Shown: positions 51,615 to 60,472 of the stretch, one piece after another
Layout: each line of letters opens with the position of its first letter
How positions within the stretch are numbered: the stretch's first letter is position 1
NCBI GenBank assembly: GCA_015065645.1
Contig: SVPW01000008.1
Location: 1 to 64,000, forward strand
Length of the DNA stretch: 64,000 nt
DNA from: Oscillospiraceae bacterium
GTDB lineage: Bacteria; Bacillota; Clostridia; Oscillospirales; Acutalibacteraceae
Direction: 5' to 3'
Translations under genes and position numbers: made by a program
Notes under the pieces: generated by a model
What the model was told of the DNA's origin: nothing
Database searches by the model: none
Seen by the model: the letters and a program-made list of their open reading frames with translations, nothing else

Positions 51615-54131
51615 TTAATCTTTTATCAAAATTTTGCTGTTTGCTTTAAGCTCACTGCTTGTAATATACGCATATTCAATGCCACGCATTTCATCATACA
51701 TAAGTGCCAATTCCTTACCGTCAAGGTATATCTTGCGGGAATCAGAATTTGCATTTTCATATTCCACATTAACTCTTACATTTTTAATATCAAGAGTTAT
51801 ATTAGCTTTCTTTGACGGGAAATACGCACCCGGTGCAATTTTTACACCGTTCATATCGGGCTCTATACCAAATCCGCACTTAATAATATCCTTAATAAGC
51901 ACGGTGCCTGAGCCTGTATACCAATCTCCCATTGAATCGCCATCTGCCGAATATTCTTCAGTATTGCAGTAGGAATTAGGCATTGCAAAGGTGGTTCTGG
52001 TAACATTTTCATGGCTTATTACCATTGCTTTTTCAAGCATTGCCCAAGCCTTTTCGGATTCACCCATCAAAAACAGTGCCATTACACCAAATGTTCCTGC
52101 GTGAACATAAGCGCAGGAGTTTTCATAAGTACCGGGAGTGATGGTGGCAATTCTTCCAACCTCTTTTGCCGGAGCTATAAACGGCTTATCAAAGGTGAGA
52201 AGTCCGTATTTGGAGTCAAGTGACATAATGGTTTTTACAATATCGCTCTTATACTCGGAGAAGGTGTTTACAAGACCGGAAATTGCACAATAAGCATTTG
52301 CGGTAAGGCTTATACGGGATTTTCCATCAAAATCTTTTGGAGAGCCCACAAAATACGACCTGTTATCACCCCAACCGTGGATAACACGCATAACGCCGTT
52401 TTCATCCTTCATAACGGCATTTTTAAACACACCGCCTGCAATGGTCTTTCTGAGCGACATATAGCGTTCTATACGCTCATCATTTCCACCTACAGCCTTT
52501 AAAATATCACACATCTGACCCAAGGCAAGATACATCTGCTCGGTAGCCATCATGCTGACGCCCGTTCCAAACTCACGGGATTTATCATCCGTTCTGCCCA
52601 TACCGTCAAGAGCATCGTTCCAATCGCCGTAAAGGGCATGAACACAATGTGTTTCTTCATCTATATTGGAAACCAAAAACTCAGTTATTCTTATAAGGTG
52701 GCAAAGAAGTGAATCACGCTCTTCACAGAAAGAAAGCGGACCATAGGTTTTTTCAGCGGTGAAATAGCCACACTCTTCTTGGAGGATTGAAAAATCCTCC
52801 GTAAAGGCTAAATATGTATGAAGTGTTGCAACTATCCAAAATCCTTGGTCAATAAATGGACGTAAATCCATTTTTGGCACGCCCTTATTTGCCGCAAAGG
52901 AAATCTGACGTGGAGCACGTCCACTGCTTAAAATATAGTTCATAACACGAACAATCTGTGCACGGGATTCCTTTGGTTGCCAAATAAGCGCACTTTCAAG
53001 CTGCTGGAAAACATCACGAATACCAAGATATTCACCTGCATAGTTTTTACCCAAAGCACAGAAGCTTACCTGACGCTGAACATATTTAAGGAAATTGTTT
53101 ATTACATCAGGATGCAATTTTTCATTATGCCAATCACCAAACTTAATATCGGTGCGGTCAAATATAGCCTTTTCTTCTGCACGAACGGATGTAAGCAGTG
53201 CATCATCCTTAGTTTTATCAATAGTACCGTTTACAAATTCAAGCGCTGCCTTTTTATCATGGCCCAAGCTCATTTCATACTCAATAAGAGCAAAGCCGTC
53301 CTTTTTAAGGTTGAAATGCACCATATCGGCAATAACATTAAGGTCGGTAGTATTGGTCTTCTTTACCTGACGCTCAAATTTACCGTATTTAAGAGCTTCC
53401 GCATTGGTAACATTACCTCCCGCTCTTCCAATAAAATCATTTTTAGCGGTGGTGAAATAACGGTTTGTTACATCTCCTTCAACATTTACCCTTACAGCAA
53501 GATAATCCTGTGCACCAATATTATCTGCATGTATAATATAGCCGCCGTTTTCAAAATGCTCACCGTATTTGGTCATACGCTTGAAGAAATCTTCATAATT
53601 GGTATAACGAAGCATAGGCTCAAAGAATGATGCAAGATAAATCTCACGCTCTTCACCGATATTTACGGCGCCTACCGAGAAGCATACATGCTTATCATCA
53701 TCAATATAAACCCTTGCGGCATAATAAGCCTTTTCGGTTTCAACCACATAATATGCACAAACAGGGGTGAAAACACAGTAACGCTCAATACCCTGCTCAA
53801 ACAACTGCCTTGCGGCACCGGTTAAAGAAACGGGGAAATAATATTCACCGTTTTTCTCACCTGCAAAAAAAGCAGCAGAGGTATCTTCATTATAGTTAGC
53901 TATTTTAAACAGACTGAAAAGGCTCTCAACACAGTCAATATAACCGTCACTATGAGCAAAAAGCACCAGACCATCCTTACAATAAGGATAACGGCTATCA
54001 CCGTTTTTTGCAGGATAGCAAAGCACATCGCCGTTTTCTAAAAAATAAGAATTTTGCGGCAATGTGTTAGACTTATCTTTTTTAAGGCTATGAACCCTTT
54101 CAATAAGATTTAAAATTTCATTTTTATTCAT
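51615..54131 (-). CDS. GH94-type glycoside phosphorylase
   Basis: An 838-aa intracellular enzyme (no signal peptide) with the GH94 layout: an N-terminal beta-sandwich, a helical linker and an (alpha/alpha)6 barrel. The barrel holds RQISFAANKGVPKMDLRPFIDQGFW near residue 405, the catalytic acid Asp in YGDWNDALDGMG near 510, and SCAYVHAGTFG near 690. GH94 enzymes split beta-linked disaccharides with phosphate to give a sugar 1-phosphate. The linked NagA, NagB and HexNAc kinase genes suggest an amino-sugar disaccharide such as chitobiose, but cello- or laminaribiose cannot be excluded. It is intact amid degraded neighbours. Confidence 0.85.
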   Translation of the reverse strand: MNKNEILNLIERVHSLKKDKSNTLPQNSYFLENGDVLCYPAKNGDSRYPYCKDGLVLFAHSDGYIDCVESLFSLFKIANYNEDTSAAFFAGEKNGEYYFPVSLTGAARQLFEQGIERYCVFTPVCAYYVVETEKAYYAARVYIDDDKHVCFSVGAVNIGEEREIYLASFFEPMLRYTNYEDFFKRMTKYGEHFENGGYIIHADNIGAQDYLAVRVNVEGDVTNRYFTTAKNDFIGRAGGNVTNAEALKYGKFERQVKKTNTTDLNVIADMVHFNLKKDGFALIEYEMSLGHDKKAALEFVNGTIDKTKDDALLTSVRAEEKAIFDRTDIKFGDWHNEKLHPDVINNFLKYVQRQVSFCALGKNYAGEYLGIRDVFQQLESALIWQPKESRAQIVRVMNYILSSGRAPRQISFAANKGVPKMDLRPFIDQGFWIVATLHTYLAFTEDFSILQEECGYFTAEKTYGPLSFCEERDSLLCHLIRITEFLVSNIDEETHCVHALYGDWNDALDGMGRTDDKSREFGTGVSMMATEQMYLALGQMCDILKAVGGNDERIERYMSLRKTIAGGVFKNAVMKDENGVMRVIHGWGDNRSYFVGSPKDFDGKSRISLTANAYCAISGLVNTFSEYKSDIVKTIMSLDSKYGLLTFDKPFIAPAKEVGRIATITPGTYENSCAYVHAGTFGVMALFLMGESEKAWAMLEKAMVISHENVTRTTFAMPNSYCNTEEYSADGDSMGDWYTGSGTVLIKDIIKCGFGIEPDMNGVKIAPGAYFPSKKANITLDIKNVRVNVEYENANSDSRKIYLDGKELALMYDEMRGIEYAYITSSELKANSKILIKD

Positions 54132-54297
54132 TATTAATTCCTCCCTTTGTAAATCATGTGTATTTTAACAAAAAATAATATTTATGTGAACATTCTGCTT
54201 AAAGACCGATTAAAAAATGATAAAAGCAGAACGATTATTAACAAATTTAAAGAATGTATCGTGAAAATTGCGGTTATAAAAATAAAGTGTGCCACAT

Positions 54298-54324
54298 TCC
54301 CCCCTTAAAAAGGGGGAAGGCTTA
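54298..54324. repeat. Dispersed hairpin fragment
   Basis: ccccccttaaaaagggggaagg resembles the repeat units near 51050 and 51315. It marks the truncated downstream end of the pseudogene at 54356. Confidence 0.55.
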
Positions 54325-54355
54325 AATAATGTTGACATATACCTGAAATGCTTTT

Positions 54356-54625
54356 TTATAAGCCTTTCAGCCTTTTTTCTGCCGCAAAGCTTTTCCAGAA
54401 GCTGCACCAAAAATCACGCTCAACATCAATCACCGCATTTGAAAGCTTTGGAAGCAGCATATCGGGATAAAGCCCGGGACCACGCTTTGCATCATCCTGC
54501 AAAGGCTCCGCATGACTTACGGGAACATAGCCCACCGCATAGGTATTAAGCGGTAAATCACTTTCCACCCGAATATAAAACAGGCATTTTATTTTTGCCC
54601 CGCCCTCTAACTTATAAGCAAATCT
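54356..54625 (-). pseudogene. Fragment of a glycosidase-like protein, possibly GH123/DUF4091
   Basis: About 90 codons of convincing protein (CLFYIRVESDLPLNTYAVGY, then VPVSHAEPL, then GPGLYPDMLLPKLSNAV) lack a start region and are cut off downstream after DFWCSFW. The YVPV...PGLYPD.L.P pattern is that of the N-terminal domain of GH123/DUF4091 beta-N-acetylgalactosaminidase-like proteins. It would fit a former HexNAc-glycan locus. An in-frame stop precedes it, and a repeat hairpin follows. The family call is tentative. Confidence 0.5.
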
Positions 54626-54773
54626 CTAACCGACAAGTCATCAATTGTATTATACTGCTTTTCATATATAAAATAAAGGCACAACATTGCTGATATATAG
54701 GACAATATTGCTATTACATTTATTTTAAAAATAGATTATAATTATTAAAACGATACTTTTGGGAGGATATTGT

Positions 54774-55138
54774 ATGCAAAGACCGCTTGAATATATATCG
54801 GACATTCAGCACGATAATTATCTGACGATAACAAACTGCAATGACCGTATGCTTGGTGACCGTTTGCACACAACCCGCCGTGAAAACGGCAGGCCTGATT
54901 TTGGTGTGCAATATTTAGCCGAAGTCGCTTTATCCATGTATTTAAAAGCTATACAAGCGTTTCCCCCTATCATTTTCAGCTTAAAATAAGAATAGAGCGT
55001 GCAATAGAGATGCTCACAAACACCTCCGTTCCCATAACAGAATGTGCCGAAGCGGTAGGCTTTAGCGATACCTCCTACTTTTGCCGTATTTTCAAAAAAA
55101 TAACGGGGAAAACCCCATCAAGCTACCGTGAATATTAA
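54774..55138 (+). pseudogene. AraC-family transcriptional regulator, deleted and frameshifted
   Basis: The ATG follows gggaggat. The first ~40 residues (YISDIQHDNYLTITNCNDRMLGDRLHTTRRENGRPDF) are an AraC N-terminus. The frame then jumps to the start of the HTH (YLAEVALS), so roughly 130 residues of the sensing domain are missing. A frameshift follows near 54930-54945, after which another frame encodes SVSPYHFQLKIRIERAIEML, ECAEAVGFSDTSYFCRIFKKITGKTP and SYREY, the normal AraC C-terminus. It is not functional. It probably once regulated the glycan genes around it. Confidence 0.85.
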
Positions 55139-55326
55139 TTTATTAAACTTAGCACAAAATTGCCATTTTAACCCAATTTTAAACTCAAAAACACATTATA
55201 TTGTGTCTTTGAGTCGTATACAAAATCAATAAAATCATAGTGAATTCTCACAATGATTTGTGATATTTTTTTAACAATAGATATACAAAAAAGTACCGTA
55301 AAGCTCGGGAAAAGATTAAAAAAGAA

Positions 55327-55366
55327 TGCGGAAGAAGTAAAAAAACAAACTTCTTCCGCACTTTAA
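55327..55366 (-). terminator. Terminator of the nag operon
   Basis: A perfect 12-bp inverted repeat (tgcggaagaagt/acttcttccgca) lies after nagA, with T-rich sequence on both outer sides. Confidence 0.9.
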
Positions 55367-55377
55367 TTTTTTATCTG

Positions 55378-56439
55378 TTATTTATATTCTTCCCCTGCAA
55401 TAATTACCTTTTCAATATTCATATCATCATCAATTATAAGCAGGTCGGCATCAAATCCTATTTCTATTTTGCCCTTATTCACACCAAGCATTTCGGCAGG
55501 GGTTGAGGTCGCCATTCGCACAGCATCCTCAAACGGAATTCCCATTTCAACCGCCTTTTTAACACAGAACCAAAGTGTTGAGCTGCTTCCGGCAACCGTT
55601 CCATCCTCAAGCTTTGCAATGTTATCACGCAAAATAACCTTGAGTCCGCCCGATTCATATTCACCGTCAGGCAGACCTGCAGGACGAATACTATCACTTA
55701 TAATAACCATACGCTCAGCACCAAAGGTACGGTAGGTTGAAAGCACAACAGGCTTTAAAACATGGAAACCATCACATATAACCTGAACATAAATATTTTT
55801 TTCAATAGCCGCACCAATAGGTCCGGGATTGCGGTGGTGAAGCGGCGGCATTGCGTTATAGGTGTGCGTGAGGCAATTAGCTCCGCAATCTATAGCCCTT
55901 AAAGCCGTTTCATAATCACAGGCAGAATGACCTATGGATACAACACAATCCTTTGAAACCGCCTTGATAAACTCCTCACTTCCCGAAAGCTCCGGAGCAA
56001 TGGTTATCATCTTTACATTTTTAAACTGTTTAAATCCCTCAATATCGGGGGTTTTGATATACTTTTCGTTCTGAGCACCTTTATATATCGGCGAAATATA
56101 CGGGCCTTCAAAGTGAAAGCCTAAAATATTGGCACCCTTAAAATCGGTTTTAGCCTGAGTTACACGCAAAAGGTCATCATAGCCCATTGTCATAGTGGTG
56201 GGTAAAAATGATGTTGTACCGTTTTCGGCATAAAAAGCACACATACGCTCAAAATCCGCATCCATTGTATCCATACCGATACAGCCGTGGGTATGAACAT
56301 CTATAAGACCCGGAATCACACGCTTTCCGCCTGCGTCATGTCCGTTTTCAAGCGGCGTTTTGGAAAAGGCTGCGATTTTACCGTCACAAATTTCAATATT
56401 TACAATTTTTCCGTTCAGTAAAGCATTATTAATATTCAT
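55378..56439 (-). CDS. nagA: N-acetylglucosamine-6-phosphate deacetylase
   Basis: An amidohydrolase (353 aa) converting GlcNAc-6-P to glucosamine-6-P and acetate. It shows the metal-site PGLIDVHTHGCIGMDTMDA near residue 45, FHFEGPYISPIYKGAQNE near 105 and SIGHSACDYETALRAIDCGANCLTHTYNAMPPLHHRNPG near 170-205. The catalytic Asp is in MVIISDSIRPAGLPDG near 255. It is preceded by nagB with only 4 nt between. It supplies the NagB substrate for fructose-6-P production. Confidence 0.96.
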   Translation of the reverse strand: MNINNALLNGKIVNIEICDGKIAAFSKTPLENGHDAGGKRVIPGLIDVHTHGCIGMDTMDADFERMCAFYAENGTTSFLPTTMTMGYDDLLRVTQAKTDFKGANILGFHFEGPYISPIYKGAQNEKYIKTPDIEGFKQFKNVKMITIAPELSGSEEFIKAVSKDCVVSIGHSACDYETALRAIDCGANCLTHTYNAMPPLHHRNPGPIGAAIEKNIYVQVICDGFHVLKPVVLSTYRTFGAERMVIISDSIRPAGLPDGEYESGGLKVILRDNIAKLEDGTVAGSSSTLWFCVKKAVEMGIPFEDAVRMATSTPAEMLGVNKGKIEIGFDADLLIIDDDMNIEKVIIAGEEYK

Positions 56440-56443
56440 AAGC

Positions 56444-57154
56444 TTAATTCTCGCTGTAAATTACCGTAAGGTCAGGATGCAACTGCAAAATAGAAGCAGG
56501 AACACGTGGGTCAATAGGACCAAAGAATGCCTTTTCCAAAATCTCCTTTTTATTGGCACCGTTTGCAATAAGCAAAACCTTTTTTGCCTGCATAATGGAA
56601 AGCATACCCATAGTAATTGCTTTTCTTGGAACATCCGCCTCATTTTCAAAAAAGCGTGCATTTGCCTTAATGGTGGATTCATGCAAATCTACAACATGTG
56701 TTTCCTTGGTGAAAACACTATCAGGCTCATTAAAGCCGATATGACCGTCAAGTCCTATACCCAAAAGCTGAAGGTCAATTCCGCCAAGCTCCTTTATGCG
56801 TGCATCGTAAATCTCACCCTCTAACTTGGGGTCATCAGCCTTACCGTCGGGCACGAAGGTTTTAGCCTTGTCTATATTGATATGGTCAAAAAGATTAACA
56901 TTCATAAAATAGCGGTAGCTCTGGTCATTTTCACCGTCAAGCCCTACATATTCATCAAGATTTACCGATGTAACAGCAGAAAAATCAAGGTCACCCTTTT
57001 TATACCATTCAATAAGCTGTTTGTATGTACCAACAGGAGAAGAACCTGTAGCAAGACCCAAAACGCAATCATTTTTTTGAACCACCTGTGCGGCGATAAC
57101 AGAAGCCGCCTTACGGCTTAACTTTTCGTATGAATCAACAGTTATAAACTTCAT
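56444..57154 (-). CDS. nagB: Glucosamine-6-phosphate deaminase
   Basis: A 236-aa isomerase-deaminase converting GlcN-6-P to fructose-6-P and ammonia. It shows LGLATGSSPVGTYKQLI near residue 33, SVNLDEYVGLDGENDQSYRYFMN near 63 and LLGIGLDGHIGFNEPDS near 130. It lies in the chain nahK-like, nagB, nagA, and completes amino-sugar catabolism into glycolysis. Confidence 0.97.
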   Translation of the reverse strand: MKFITVDSYEKLSRKAASVIAAQVVQKNDCVLGLATGSSPVGTYKQLIEWYKKGDLDFSAVTSVNLDEYVGLDGENDQSYRYFMNVNLFDHINIDKAKTFVPDGKADDPKLEGEIYDARIKELGGIDLQLLGIGLDGHIGFNEPDSVFTKETHVVDLHESTIKANARFFENEADVPRKAITMGMLSIMQAKKVLLIANGANKKEILEKAFFGPIDPRVPASILQLHPDLTVIYSEN

Positions 57155-57168
57155 TTTATTTATTCTCC

Positions 57169-58248
57169 TTATATATATTTTTCAACAATCTTTTTCATTT
57201 CATCCCATTTTTCTTCCATATCTGCAACCAGCTTCAGCTGTGTATGGCAACGGTCAAGATTATGCTCAGCATAAGCGGTTTTAAAGTATGTATCGCCGTT
57301 AAGATAATCGGTTAAAAAGCGCATACCGCACTCAATAGTCATCATCTTGGCGCCCTCAGGCATAAGCATTATTTCCTCACGGCTAAGCTGACCGCCACAA
57401 CCCTCTAAATAACCCTTTGTGTAAATATCAAACATCTCAAGGTCAAGACTAACCTTACTTAAATCCTTTTCATCCTCTGCGGCAGTGCTTGCTCCAAAGC
57501 GTATTGCGTCACCAAAATCAGTAACAGAAAATCCGGGCATAATGGTATCAAGGTCAATAACACAAAGCGCTTTGCGGGTTTTAGCGTCAAGCATAACATT
57601 ATTTGATTTTGTATCGTTATGTGTTACACGAAGCGGCAAAACACCTGCTTTATTGGCATTATAAAGCACAGAATAAAAATCCACTCTGTCCTTTAAAAAC
57701 TGTATTTCCTCTTTAACAAAAGCAGCTCTGCCCACAGCATCATTTTCAACCGCCTGCAAAAAATCAGCAAAACGCTTGGGTGTATTATGAAAATCAGGGA
57801 TTGTTTCAAAAAGGCTATCAGCAGGGAAACGGCTTAAATCTCTTTGGAATTTACCAAAAGCCACCGCACACTGACGAAAATCCTCAGTGCTTTCGGGATG
57901 CTCAAGGCATATAGAATCCTCAATAAAATCATAAATTCTCCAGCACTTGCCATCCTCATCCACATAACAGCTTTTGCCATCCTTAGTGGGAATAAGCGTC
58001 ATAATCTCACGGTGTTCCTTTGCTCCGGGACGAAGATACTCAGTCACCTTTTCAATATTTTGCATAACCTGCTCAGGTTTTTTGAAAACATTGGTATTAA
58101 CCGATTGCAATATATAACGGCGCCTGTTACCGTTATCATCACAAACAAGCAAAAATGTGCTGTTAATGTGACCGTTACCGTAAGGAGAACACTCCAGCGG
58201 TTCAGAACAGATAGCAAACCGTGATATTGCAAATTCGAGATTTTTCAT
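57169..58248 (-). CDS. Aminoglycoside phosphotransferase-fold kinase, NahK-like
   Basis: A 359-aa kinase of the APH/choline kinase fold. The N-lobe begins CSPYGNGHINSTFLLV near residue 20, and the catalytic loop is RVTHNDTKSNNVMLD near 215 with metal-binding VIDLDTIMPG near 242. It resembles N-acetylhexosamine 1-kinase (NahK), which phosphorylates GlcNAc or GalNAc at the anomeric carbon. Linkage to nagB and nagA supports a HexNAc substrate. The ATG chosen follows aaagggg and lies 7 nt after the mrp stop codon; the track start overlaps mrp. Confidence 0.82.
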   Translation of the reverse strand: MKNLEFAISRFAICSEPLECSPYGNGHINSTFLLVCDDNGNRRRYILQSVNTNVFKKPEQVMQNIEKVTEYLRPGAKEHREIMTLIPTKDGKSCYVDEDGKCWRIYDFIEDSICLEHPESTEDFRQCAVAFGKFQRDLSRFPADSLFETIPDFHNTPKRFADFLQAVENDAVGRAAFVKEEIQFLKDRVDFYSVLYNANKAGVLPLRVTHNDTKSNNVMLDAKTRKALCVIDLDTIMPGFSVTDFGDAIRFGASTAAEDEKDLSKVSLDLEMFDIYTKGYLEGCGGQLSREEIMLMPEGAKMMTIECGMRFLTDYLNGDTYFKTAYAEHNLDRCHTQLKLVADMEEKWDEMKKIVEKYI

Positions 58249-58255
58249 ATATATA

Positions 58256-59083
58256 TTACCCCTTTTTATTTTCAATTACATCAGCGGTGGCACTGAGATA
58301 ATCCCCATCAAAATGCTCAATAGAGCCATTATCAACCATTTGCGAAAGTGAAACATCAATCGGCATACGAGAAAGCAATTTAGTGCCTGTTTCCTTAGCA
58401 ATATCCTCACCGCCTGTACCGAAAACAGGAAATTCCTTTCCGCAATCAGGACAACGCACAAAGCTCATATTCTCAACAATTCCATAAACCGGAATATTCA
58501 TCATATTTGCCATATTAAGAGCCTTTTTAACTATAAGTGAAACCAAATCCTGCGGAGAAGTAACAACCACCGCACCGTCAAGAGGCAACATTTGGAAAAC
58601 GGTAAGCGGAACATCACCTGTTCCCGGAGGACAATCTACCAAAAGATAATCAAGCTCACCCCAAACAACATCCTGCCAAAACTGCTTTACAGCACCTGCA
58701 ATAACGGGACCACGCCAAATTACGGGAGCATCGTTTTGACTGAGCATCATATTTACCGAAATAACCTTAATTCCAAGCTTTGTTTCGGCAGGCATAATAC
58801 CAAGCTCACCCTGCAAAGCACGAGCTGTTACACCAAAAGCTTTTGGAATTGAGGGACCTGTAATATCGGCATCAAGAATACCAACCTTATATCCTCTTTT
58901 AGCAAGTGTTACGGCAAGCAATGAGGTAACCATTGATTTACCAACACCGCCCTTACCGCTTACAACAGCAACAACATGCTTAATATCATTATATTCACCT
59001 GTGGGAACCAAAAGGCTTTGTTTTTCCTTTGAAGAACAGTCCTTACTGCAGCTCGCACAGTTTCCGCTACAACCTTCTGACAT
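58256..59083 (-). CDS. Mrp/NBP35 (ApbC) family Fe-S carrier ATPase
   Basis: A 275-aa P-loop ATPase. A Cys-rich N-terminus (CSGNCASCSKDCSSK) resembles a ferredoxin-like cluster site. The deviant Walker A is VSGKGGVGKSMVTSLLA near residue 40, with LDADITGPSIPKAFG near 70, DCPPGTGDV near 150 and a CxxC bridge in VRCPDCGKEFP near 215. It carries or assembles Fe-S clusters in the cytoplasm, a fitting need for NrdG and IorA. It is upstream of the nag genes, possibly by read-through only. Confidence 0.93.
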   Translation of the reverse strand: MSEGCSGNCASCSKDCSSKEKQSLLVPTGEYNDIKHVVAVVSGKGGVGKSMVTSLLAVTLAKRGYKVGILDADITGPSIPKAFGVTARALQGELGIMPAETKLGIKVISVNMMLSQNDAPVIWRGPVIAGAVKQFWQDVVWGELDYLLVDCPPGTGDVPLTVFQMLPLDGAVVVTSPQDLVSLIVKKALNMANMMNIPVYGIVENMSFVRCPDCGKEFPVFGTGGEDIAKETGTKLLSRMPIDVSLSQMVDNGSIEHFDGDYLSATADVIENKKG

Positions 59084-59151
59084 TTATATCACCTTTCCTG
59101 TAATTTTATCTCATATTATTATACATCATTTTCAAATTAAAATCAATTATA

Positions 59152-59628
59152 TTATTTATGATATGTAGAACCCTCATTTATTTTATATCCACGATAGAGC
59201 TGTTCCAAGAGCATCACCCTGAAAAGCTGGTGGGGAAATGTCATTTGAGAAACCGAAAGCCGTATATCCGCCCTTTTTTTAACATTTTCCGATAGCCCGT
59301 ATGAACTGCCTATTATAAAACAAAGCTGTTTTCCGGAATCGGAAAGATTTTTTATTTTTTTAGCCAAATCCTCACTTGAAAGCTCTTTTCCCTCCACGCA
59401 AAGGGCAATAACAAAGCTTTGCTCAGGCACCTTTTTGAGTATTATTTCAGCTTCCTTTTCCAAAGCGGCATTTATCTGCGAAGCTGAGGGTGCATCGGGC
59501 AGTTTTACAGGCTCAGGCTCAATAATCGTAAGGTCACAATACCGTGAAAGCCTTTTTTGATATTCACCCTGAGCATCCTTTAAATACTTCTCCTTCATTT
59601 TACCGGGAGAAATAAGTGTTACCTTCAT
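59152..59628 (-). CDS. rlmH: 23S rRNA (pseudouridine1915-N3)-methyltransferase
   Basis: A 158-aa SPOUT methyltransferase acting on helix 69 of 23S rRNA. It shows FIIGSSYGLSENV near residue 106 and the C-terminal knot SQMTFPHQLFRVMLLEQLYRGYKI, ending YHK. Its ATG overlaps the stop codon of the upstream metallo-beta-lactamase-fold gene, a coupling common in Firmicutes. Confidence 0.97.
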   Translation of the reverse strand: MKVTLISPGKMKEKYLKDAQGEYQKRLSRYCDLTIIEPEPVKLPDAPSASQINAALEKEAEIILKKVPEQSFVIALCVEGKELSSEDLAKKIKNLSDSGKQLCFIIGSSYGLSENVKKRADIRLSVSQMTFPHQLFRVMLLEQLYRGYKINEGSTYHK

Positions 59629-60416
59629 CATAAAACAATTACCCCGTTACCGCACGGCTTTGCCACGCTTAATATATAATCACGCTCTGCCGCCGCCCCA
59701 ATATCCATAAGTGTAGATTTAGCTGTAGATAAAGCCAGCATAGGCAGATTATTTTTTTGGCTTAAATGCCCCAAAATAAAGCGTGTTGTGCCGTTTTGCA
59801 AAAGCTGTGTCAGCTCAACAGCGCAAGCCGCATTTGAAATATGCCCCTTATCAGAAAGAATACGAAGCTTTAAATGGGGTGGATAAGGCCCGTTTTTAAG
59901 CATATTAACATCGTGATTTGATTCAATAAGCACCGCCTTGCTACCCGTAATTGCACTGCGAACCTCATCTGTCACAACACCCAAATCGGTACAAACTGCA
60001 CAACGCTTACCGTCAGGCAATGTAACAACATATCCGCTTGAGCCTTCGCAATCATGACTTGTAGCAAAGCGTGAAATTTTTATATTTCCAAAATCCTTTT
60101 CGCCCTCATCCGCCACAAAAACGGTGGTTTTTTCAGGGATACATTCCCCCGCCGCCAAGGCTTCAAGTGTTTTTTGTGATGCAATAAGCGGAATTTTAAG
60201 ATTTTTAAGCAAAACCTTTAACCCCTTTATGTGGTCGATATGCTCGTGCGTTATTGCAACCGCCAAAAGCTCTTGCATATTTCCGCCTGCCATTTCAACC
60301 GCATTACAGAGCGATTTATAAGAAGCGCCTGCATCTATTAAAATACCGCCTTCGGCAGTGGAAATATATGTACTGTTTCCTGTTGAACCGCTAAACAGCG
60401 GACAAATTCTTGACAT
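59628..60416 (-). CDS. Metallo-beta-lactamase-fold hydrolase (YycJ/WalJ-like)
   Basis: A 262-aa MBL-fold protein. The metal motif is AITHEHIDHIKGL near residue 55, with SHDCEGSSGYVV near 118, a further Asp in CTDLG near 140, and ESNHDVNML near 165. YycJ/WalJ proteins are exonuclease-like and linked to cell-wall or DNA-repair phenotypes; the exact activity is not established. It is coupled to rlmH. Confidence 0.9.
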   Translation of the reverse strand: MSRICPLFSGSTGNSTYISTAEGGILIDAGASYKSLCNAVEMAGGNMQELLAVAITHEHIDHIKGLKVLLKNLKIPLIASQKTLEALAAGECIPEKTTVFVADEGEKDFGNIKISRFATSHDCEGSSGYVVTLPDGKRCAVCTDLGVVTDEVRSAITGSKAVLIESNHDVNMLKNGPYPPHLKLRILSDKGHISNAACAVELTQLLQNGTTRFILGHLSQKNNLPMLALSTAKSTLMDIGAAAERDYILSVAKPCGNGVIVL

Positions 60417-60472
60417 ACAAAACCTCCAAATACCACAAAACGGAGCGTCCTGCTCCGTCTTGTATTTATAAT

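Noticed and set aside
52977-53630. Plus-strand ORF of 217 aa
   Set aside because: It lies wholly antisense to the GH94 gene, which has strong family motifs and codon use. This is a shadow.
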